Origin: M3007 sp964392655
GTDB lineage: Bacteria > Bacteroidota > Bacteroidia > Chitinophagales > Saprospiraceae
DNA length: 16,589 nucleotides
NCBI GenBank assembly: GCA_964392655.1
Contig: CAYMQY010000085.1
Span: 1 to 16,589 of the forward strand
Direction: 5' to 3'
Shown here in pieces: positions 14,123-16,589 of the stretch (its first letter is position 1; each line of letters opens with the position of its first letter). The notes under the pieces are model-generated. The model saw only the letters and a program-made list of their open reading frames with translations, was not told the DNA's origin and made no database searches. Both the position numbers and the translations under genes were made by a program.

Positions 14123-16036
14123 ATGAAAAATATCTTTGTCCTGCTCCTGCTTGCTGCCGGGGCGTCTGTTTCGCTTGCCTGCAAAAACTATTTTGGAAAT
14201 CCACACCCCACGCCTGTGTCGCCCAAGGTAGTACCGGCCATTTCCGGCGACCTGCGCGTAGAACCGCCGAACTGGTGGACGGGCATGGTACACAACCGCG
14301 TGGAAGTACTCGTGCATCGCGAGGGCCTGGCGGCGTACGAGGTCCGGCTGGGCGAAGCCAAAGGCGTGACGCTGGAAAAAGTCGTGCGCGGCGACAGCCC
14401 GAACTACCTGTTCCTGACCCTGAACATTGCCTCGGGTGCGCCGCAGCAGAAGGTGCCGCTGGTGTTCACGCACCCGAACGGCGCCAATTCGTTCGTGCAC
14501 GAATACCCGATCTGGTATCGAAACCCGGATGTGAAAGCCCAGGGTCTGGACAGCCGCGACGTGGTGTACCTCATCATGCCCGACCGTTTTGCCAACGGCG
14601 ACCCTTCCAACGACAACGTGCCGGGCATGCTCGACGGCCTCGCCCGCGACTCGCTGACCGGCCGCCATGGCGGCGACCTGAAAGGCGTGCTGGACCGACT
14701 CGACTACCTGAAAGACCTCGGTATCACGGCGATATGGCTCAATCCCGAACTGGAAAACGACCAGAAAGAAGCCTCGTACCACGGCTATGCCATCACCGAC
14801 CTCTACCGGATTGATCGCCGCCTGGGCACCAACGAACTGTATCGCGAACTCGTGCGCGCCTGCCACAACCGCGGCATCAAAATGGTGCGCGACGTGGTGC
14901 CTAACCACATCGGCATACACCACTACTGGATGAAAGACCTGCCCTTCAAGGACTGGGTGAATGTGTGGCCCGAAATGACCACCACTTCCTTCCGCGCCCC
15001 GACCCTGGTGGACCCGTATGCTTCGGAGTACGACAAAAAACACTTCAGCGACGGCTGGTTCGTGCCCTCCATGCCCGACCTCAACCAGCGCAACCCGCAC
15101 CTGGCTAACTACCTCATCCAGCAGGCGATCTGGTGGGTGGAATATTCCGGCCTCGACGCCTTCCGCATTGACACCTACACCTACTCCGATCAGGATTTTA
15201 TGAGCCGGTTTTGCAAGGAAATCCGCGAGGAGTACCCGGCTATTCACTTGTTCGGGGAAATTTGGGAGTATGCCCTGACTGTGCAGGGCTTTTTTGCCGA
15301 CAACCAGCCGATGGCCCGCGCCAAATTCGACTCCAACCAGCCGGGCGTGGTGGATTTTCAGGTTTGCTTTGCCATTCAGGAAGCCCTCAAACGCGAGCAG
15401 GGCTGGACGGAAGGAGCCGCCCGAATTTACTACACGCTGGCGCAGGACTATTTTTACGAAGACCCCACCCGAAATGTGGTCATGCTGGACAACCACGATA
15501 TGACCCGGTTTTACTCTACCGTGGGTGAAAACATGAACAAATTCAAAAGCGGCATCGCATTCCTGCTCACCACGCGCGGCATTCCGCAGTTGTACTACGC
15601 CACCGAAATCCTCGGCACGGGCCTGGAGGCGCCTTCGCACGGCAACATTCGCAAGGACTTTCCCGGCGGCTGGCCCGGCGATCCGGTGGATAAATTCACC
15701 GCTGCCGGTCGTACGTCGCAGGAAAACGAAGCCTTCGATTTCGTGCGCACGTTGCTTCGCTACCGGAATGCCACGCCGGCATTGCAAACAGGCAGTCTGA
15801 TGCAGTTTGTGCCCGAAGACGGCGTGTACACGTATTTCCGCTACGACGCGGGAAAAACGATCATGGTATTGCTCAATACCGCCAACGCCGAGCGCATGGT
15901 GGACACCCGGCGTTTTGCCGAACGCATGCAGGGATTCAGCCGCGCAAAGGATGTGGTGACGGGGCGGGAAATGCCGATTTCGGCAAAACTGTACGTGGAG
16001 CGCAATTCACCGCTGGTACTGGAATTGTTGCGATGA
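14123..16036 (+). CDS. Exported GH13 cyclomaltodextrinase / alpha-amylase-family enzyme
   Basis: 637 residues. The signal peptide ends at SLAC with C20, so it is either a lipoprotein with a relaxed lipobox or cleaved before C20. No acidic surface-export signal follows the cysteine, which suggests it faces the periplasm. Residues about 41-132 are the cyclomaltodextrinase N-terminal domain (VEPPNWWTGM). The GH13 barrel runs from about 145 to 550 with all four regions: DVVPNH (257-262), GLDAFRID with nucleophile D350, LFGEIWE with acid/base E379, and LDNHD with D459. The C-terminal sheet domain is about 555-637. It should hydrolyse cyclic or linear alpha-1,4-glucans to maltose-size products, which the transporter two genes upstream could import. 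The repeat-rich spacer separates it from that transporter, so it may also have its own promoter. Confidence 0.93.
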   Translation: MKNIFVLLLLAAGASVSLACKNYFGNPHPTPVSPKVVPAISGDLRVEPPNWWTGMVHNRVEVLVHREGLAAYEVRLGEAKGVTLEKVVRGDSPNYLFLTLNIASGAPQQKVPLVFTHPNGANSFVHEYPIWYRNPDVKAQGLDSRDVVYLIMPDRFANGDPSNDNVPGMLDGLARDSLTGRHGGDLKGVLDRLDYLKDLGITAIWLNPELENDQKEASYHGYAITDLYRIDRRLGTNELYRELVRACHNRGIKMVRDVVPNHIGIHHYWMKDLPFKDWVNVWPEMTTTSFRAPTLVDPYASEYDKKHFSDGWFVPSMPDLNQRNPHLANYLIQQAIWWVEYSGLDAFRIDTYTYSDQDFMSRFCKEIREEYPAIHLFGEIWEYALTVQGFFADNQPMARAKFDSNQPGVVDFQVCFAIQEALKREQGWTEGAARIYYTLAQDYFYEDPTRNVVMLDNHDMTRFYSTVGENMNKFKSGIAFLLTTRGIPQLYYATEILGTGLEAPSHGNIRKDFPGGWPGDPVDKFTAAGRTSQENEAFDFVRTLLRYRNATPALQTGSLMQFVPEDGVYTYFRYDAGKTIMVLLNTANAERMVDTRRFAERMQGFSRAKDVVTGREMPISAKLYVERNSPLVLELLR

Positions 16037-16088
16037 CTCCACGCGATTCTGGCCCAGTTTTCGCATTGGCAGTAGCGCCGTAATACCG

Positions 16089-16150
16089 TTCAAATTCACC
16101 GCAGAGTTTAAAAAAACTCCGCGCCTCCGCGTCTCTGCGGTGAATTTGAA
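16089..16150. repeat. Perfect 18-bp inverted repeat (CACCGCAGAG type)
   Basis: The arm at 16089-16106 (TTCAAATTCACCGCAGAG) is the exact reverse complement of 16133-16150. The 26-base loop carries an A-run and two CTCCGCG copies. It resembles a dispersed repeat that I recall from many unrelated environmental genomes, which was not checked. It lies 52 bases after the GH13 stop and could also serve as its terminator. Confidence 0.85.
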
Positions 16151-16186
16151 ATAGACTACAGCGCCAAACGCCATTTTTCTTTTACT

Positions 16187-16589
16187 ATGAACCGATTTAT
16201 CGCCTTTGTCTTCCTTTTCGGCTTTTCCTTGCGCCTGTGCGCCGAAGCGCCAATCCGATATAGCCCCGAATCACACTTCCGCACTCAGGCATTGCTGACG
16301 GATACCGTGCCGCCGCTCATCACCTGCCCGCCCGACGTAACCATAGCCCTGGCGCCGGGTACCTGCGACTCGGTATTTACCTACTTGGTGACCGCCTTCG
16401 ATGATACTGTGGCTATTGTGCCTACGCAGTGGGCCGGCATTGCCTCCGGCGAAACATTCCCGATCGGCGCCACCCTGAACGTGTTTGTGGCAGCCGACTC
16501 GACAGGTAATACCGCCGAATGCTCGTTTACCGTGACCGTAGCGCCGGATACGTCCGCGCTGATGTGTCAGGACACGGTAACGGCATATC
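16187..16589 (+). CDS. HYR-domain secreted surface protein (partial, N-terminus only)
   Basis: 134 codons are visible before the right edge. Residues 1-19 form a signal peptide (FIAFVFLFGFSLRLCA). Residues about 41-118 are one complete HYR (hyalin repeat) domain with an immunoglobulin-like fold: PPLITCPPDVTIALAPGTC at its start, FPIGATLNVFVAADSTGNTAECSFTVTV at its end, and the paired cysteines C47, C60 and C112. HYR domains serve in adhesion of extracellular proteins. The following ALMCQDTVTAY looks like the start of a further Cys-containing module common in large Saprospiraceae surface proteins (recollection, not checked), so the full protein is probably long and may end in a sorting domain. 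There is no Shine-Dalgarno-like site; the leader is T-rich. Confidence 0.85.
   Translation, partial: MNRFIAFVFLFGFSLRLCAEAPIRYSPESHFRTQALLTDTVPPLITCPPDVTIALAPGTCDSVFTYLVTAFDDTVAIVPTQWAGIASGETFPIGATLNVFVAADSTGNTAECSFTVTVAPDTSALMCQDTVTAY

Noticed and set aside
14090..15787. Minus-strand open frame of 565 codons over the GH13 gene
   Set aside because: Antisense shadow; the plus frame contains all four GH13 regions.

Overview
The window looks like a chromosomal segment of a member of the Bacteroidota, most likely the Saprospiraceae or a close relative. This is inferred from the gene families, since there is no rRNA or other taxonomic marker here. The pointers are a secretion-type-IX (T9SS) C-terminal sorting domain, a HYR-domain surface protein, a DUF5916/CBM9-like outer-membrane protein, DUF6624 and DKNYY proteins, many lipoproteins with relaxed Bacteroidetes lipoboxes, and the absence of strong Shine-Dalgarno sites. 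Base composition is mixed: single 60-base lines counted by hand run from about 35% to 72% G+C.

Layout. (1) Positions 1-4931, minus strand: a GH3 beta-glucosidase-like enzyme with an inserted PA14 domain (2283-4931), then a DUF5916 protein (start at 2192) that runs off the left edge. (2) 4932-5287: a 356-base divergent spacer with a perfect 29-bp inverted repeat and a heptamer tandem repeat. (3) 5288-10327, plus strand: seven small genes, six of which carry an export signal. They are an orphan lipoprotein, an SRPBCC-like protein, a lipoprotein with an SH3-like domain, an outer-membrane barrel, a DKNYY lipoprotein, a DUF6624 protein and an ankyrin-repeat protein. (4) 10389-11867, minus strand: a secreted LVIVD-repeat protein with a T9SS sorting domain. 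(5) 12027-16036, plus strand: a maltodextrin module made of an SLC45/GPH-type MFS sugar transporter, a GlsB/YeaQ-type small membrane protein, a spacer packed with hairpins and a 67-bp tandem repeat, and an exported GH13 cyclomaltodextrinase/alpha-amylase. (6) 16187 to the right edge: the N-terminus of a HYR-domain surface protein.

How the parts fit. The GH13 enzyme would cut maltodextrins outside the cytoplasm and the transporter would import the products. The GH3 enzyme would release glucose or other sugars from beta-linked oligosaccharides. The seven-gene run has no obvious joint pathway. Two of its genes (5288-5836 and 7720-8448) are clearly more AT-rich than their surroundings, which suggests a patchwork accessory region.

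No CRISPR array, tRNA, rRNA, transposase or phage gene was found. The least explained material is the non-coding DNA: at least five different palindromic or tandem repeat elements sit in the short intergenic spacers.
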